This document shows, in pieces, positions 61,738 to 64,000 of a stretch of 64,000 bases of DNA. Both the position numbers and the translations under genes were made by a program. Source of the stretch: Lathyrus oleraceus (taxonomy: Eukaryota; Streptophyta; Magnoliopsida; Fabales; Fabaceae). How positions within the stretch are numbered: position 1 is the stretch's first letter; each line of letters opens with the position of its first letter. The stretch covers positions 461,342,289 through 461,406,288 of the forward strand of contig NC_066581.1 in the NCBI RefSeq assembly GCF_024323335.1. Direction: 5' to 3'. The notes under the pieces are model-generated. The model searched no databases. It was not told the DNA's origin and saw only the letters and a program-made list of their open reading frames with translations.

Positions 61738-61742
61738 GGGTA
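61738..61742. other. Deletion junction that removed the primer-binding site of element B
   Basis: The leader sequence CTCGAGTCCGGGTA passes directly into LTR sequence GGGTATTCGTTACC. In A the two GGGTA copies lie at 20227-20231 and 20433-20437, 206 bp apart. B thus lost 206 bp between five-base repeats, as is usual for illegitimate recombination in plant DNA. Confidence 0.88.
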
Positions 61743-64000
61743 TTCGTTACCATTAGAGATATTGACTAAATCCAAGGTAAATCATACAAGTCGAGTCGCC
61801 ATCGCACTTCTATTTATCCAAAGGAATGGTTAGAAAGCAAACAAAAACCTAATAGTTTTAACAAAACTAGTAAAAGAAACAGAGATCTGGGTAAGGGGGT
61901 TGGTTATGCAATGGGAAGGTGTTAGGCACCCAAAACATCCTAGGTACTCCTAGGGAGCCCTTTCCACACTTGTTGTAAAGGTTGTTGTCTTGTGAAAATT
62001 TTGTTTGTGCAAACATGATTGGAGAGATGAGGAAAGAACATACAAGTTTATTTACATTTTGTGTTTGGATGGATAAACCCATTGCCTACGTACCATCTTA
62101 TAAAAAGATTAGGATCAAAACCTCGTAGTTCGGGGTAAAAATCTCAAAAAAAGTTGGTGAATTGATTGGTCCAAAAGCCTTAAGGTCTTTTGTTATCAAA
62201 GGGAGAAAACTCAACCAAACCACAAATCCACCATGTGAGGATAACTTCAACATGCTAGTGAGGGGTTAACCCTATAATAAGCATGGAAGACTCATTGTCC
62301 ATCACTAAGGATATAGGTGAGTATTACATCTACCACAAGGATAACTCAAACCTAATAGCTAAAGGTTATGAAAGATTTTTTTGATTAAGAAAAGTGGCCA
62401 TTGGAACCACAAAAGACATTTGAATGAGTTATATTTACCAATTAGAAGTATGTACAAAATGGTCAAAGTTGACTTAAAGATTCAATTCAAGATAAGTGTT
62501 ATGAAAAGAAAGTTTGAAAATCAAAAGCATAAGGCTTAGGTTTCTAATGTTTAAAACAATGGTTAAATGTTTACACAAAGAGTTTTGGCTTGGGTTAGAG
62601 TGGAGAGAAGAAGAAGAAGAAGGGCTAAATCCTAAACATACAAGAGGTGAGGGGAAATAGAATAAAACCACACAAGGAGTTCCTTTCTTGAGATCATATT
62701 GATGATCCAAGTAGCTCCCATCCTTTGAAATAAGCAATCACAAAGCATAAGCAATCAAACAAGTCTCATAAGAGATCCTCAATGTGTCTTGTATCTTTCA
62801 CTTTGAATGATCATGGCAATGGTCCTCCAATTAAGCTCAAGTAGAATTCCCTAGCATAAAAACACACACATCAAAAGTTCCATGAAGTAAATCAAGAATG
62901 GACAAGAGTGAGTTTAGAGATTTGGTCCTTCTAGTCCATCTTCTTCATTAAGGTCCATTTACTCCAATTTTGCATAAGGAAAGTCCTAGAATCTAAGTCC
63001 AATTCTCCATTTTTGCATAGGGAAAGTCCTAGAAACTAAGTCCATTTCTTTGCATTTGGTTCACAACAATCAAAACAAAACACAAGCATAATAACATATA
63101 CACAATTATGTGCTCAAGTGAGCAAAAGGCAAATGGCATTAACATAAACATGTGCTCAAGTGACCAAAGAGAAAAGCAAATGGATAATATGTACAAGAAT
63201 AGTAAATTGCATAAAAGTAAAGTGCATAAAGTAAATGTTAATTATCAATAGTTAGTGTTAGTAGTTAGTGTGCCATAAGACAAATTTAGCGCTATGTTAA
63301 GCAATCGTAATTGGACTTATGTAGAAGTCACAACTATCTGAGGTCGGTCAATAATAATATAGGCAACAAACACAAGTTAGGAATCTTGATTAGTGAACCA
63401 AGTCCCAACAACTTGCCATGCCAAAAAGAAAATGAGAATTGATCTTGTATTGGTTTAAGCCTTTTGCATGATTTAGAAAACAACCTATCCTTAATGCAAA
63501 GTCATTCACTTGATCAATTGATCAAGATGAATTAGATTTGAATCAAGGAAGATTAAGTCTCCCTAATCAATGCTAACTTATCAACCTTTAACTCATTGAT
63601 CAAAAAGGAAAAAGAAGAAGGAGAAGAAGATGAAGAAAGGATAAGGAAATGGAAAGATCAAAATGCATAAGATGAAATAATATGTACCAATCCATATGTA
63701 TTGACCAAATGACATTGAAAGTCAAAGTCAAACAATGATATATCAGAAATGAGATGAAGATTGGAGATCAAACAATAAGCATAATATTTTTGGCATTTTC
63801 AATATTAAAATAAACTTGAATTAAAAATAATGGAAAGGTCAAACTTCAAAATTACTTCAAATCAACCTTGAAAGGTCCAAGTATTTTATCCCAAGTTCAA
63901 CAAGGTCAAACTAAGTTTGACAAATTTTTTTAACATTTTTAAAAGTCAGAAACTATTTTTAATCAATTAAAAATGAATAAAAATAACCTAATTGAACTAA
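61738..64000 (-). repeat. 5' LTR of element B (partial, U5 side)
   Basis: Colinear with 20433 to about 22700 of the central LTR at an offset near 41,305, with only about 1-2 differences per 100 bases in the stretches I compared. It lacks the terminal bases next to the leader. The rest, with promoter and LTR start, lies beyond the window. A short GAA-rich run near 62605 differs in length from the one near 21302. Confidence 0.92.

Larger units (their letters stand above)
20426..64000 (-). mobile_element. Ogre-type LTR retrotransposon B, interrupted by element C; 5' LTR runs off the window
   Basis: B consists of its 3' LTR (the central LTR), a 3' UTR and pol end at 25162-28003, the rest of pol, intron, pro-gag, ORF1 and leader at 52345-61737, and a 5' LTR from 61738 to beyond the window. 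The part at 28004-52344 is the nested element C. B is the same subfamily as A, judged from shared coding and LTR sequence. It has many premature stops and frameshifts, and a deletion removed its primer-binding site and inner LTR end. Confidence 0.92.

Noticed and set aside
1..64000. Host genes, tRNA or rRNA genes, or a novel gene cluster
   Set aside because: All of the window is assigned to LTRs or internal regions of the nested elements. I found no residual stretch with host-gene character.

Overview
The window is entirely repetitive plant DNA. I found no host gene, tRNA or rRNA. It is a nest of very large Ty3/gypsy LTR retrotransposons with every hallmark of the Ogre/Tat lineage: long LTRs (about 4.7-5.8 kb), an extra ORF1 upstream of gag, a primer-binding site of the type reported for Ogre (tRNA-Arg), an intron between protease and reverse transcriptase, two RNase H domains, and a long structured 3' untranslated region. 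Ogre elements of this size and number are typical of legumes of the tribe Fabeae (pea, vetch, lentil, grass pea), so such a genome is the likely source. The genus is inference.

Layout, left to right; all coding is on the minus strand except the solo LTR. Positions 1-2092: truncated 3' LTR of element A. 2093-20425: internal part of A (3' UTR, pol, intron, pro-gag, ORF1, leader, primer-binding site). Its gag is split by a plus-strand solo LTR at 11491-17314 with a CTTGC target duplication. 20426-25161: one complete LTR that is both the 5' LTR of A and the 3' LTR of element B. 25162-61737: internal part of B. Its pol is split near the 3' end by a complete 24.3-kb element C (28004-52344, TGGAC target duplication on both sides). 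61738-64000: truncated 5' LTR of B, whose inner end and primer-binding site were lost in a deletion of about 206 bp.

Element C is the youngest and best preserved. Both LTRs are complete and nearly identical, ORF1 is open, gag-pro has one in-frame stop and pol one single-base frameshift near its start plus one at its last codons. A and B belong to a sister subfamily and are much more decayed; most premature stops are C-to-T or G-to-A transitions, as expected of methylated, silenced DNA. In a working element ORF1, Gag-Pro and, after splicing, RT-RNase H-integrase would be made from one LTR-driven transcript. The protease-frame stop overlaps the splice donor, so splicing would decide between Gag-Pro and Pol.

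The least explained signal is non-coding. The 3' UTRs carry an array of small hairpins whose stems change in a compensatory way while loop length stays fixed. The leaders carry a conserved stem-loop (duplicated in C) and a conserved block of about 100 nt. Three consecutive hairpin-like modules directly follow the pol stop codon in all three elements.
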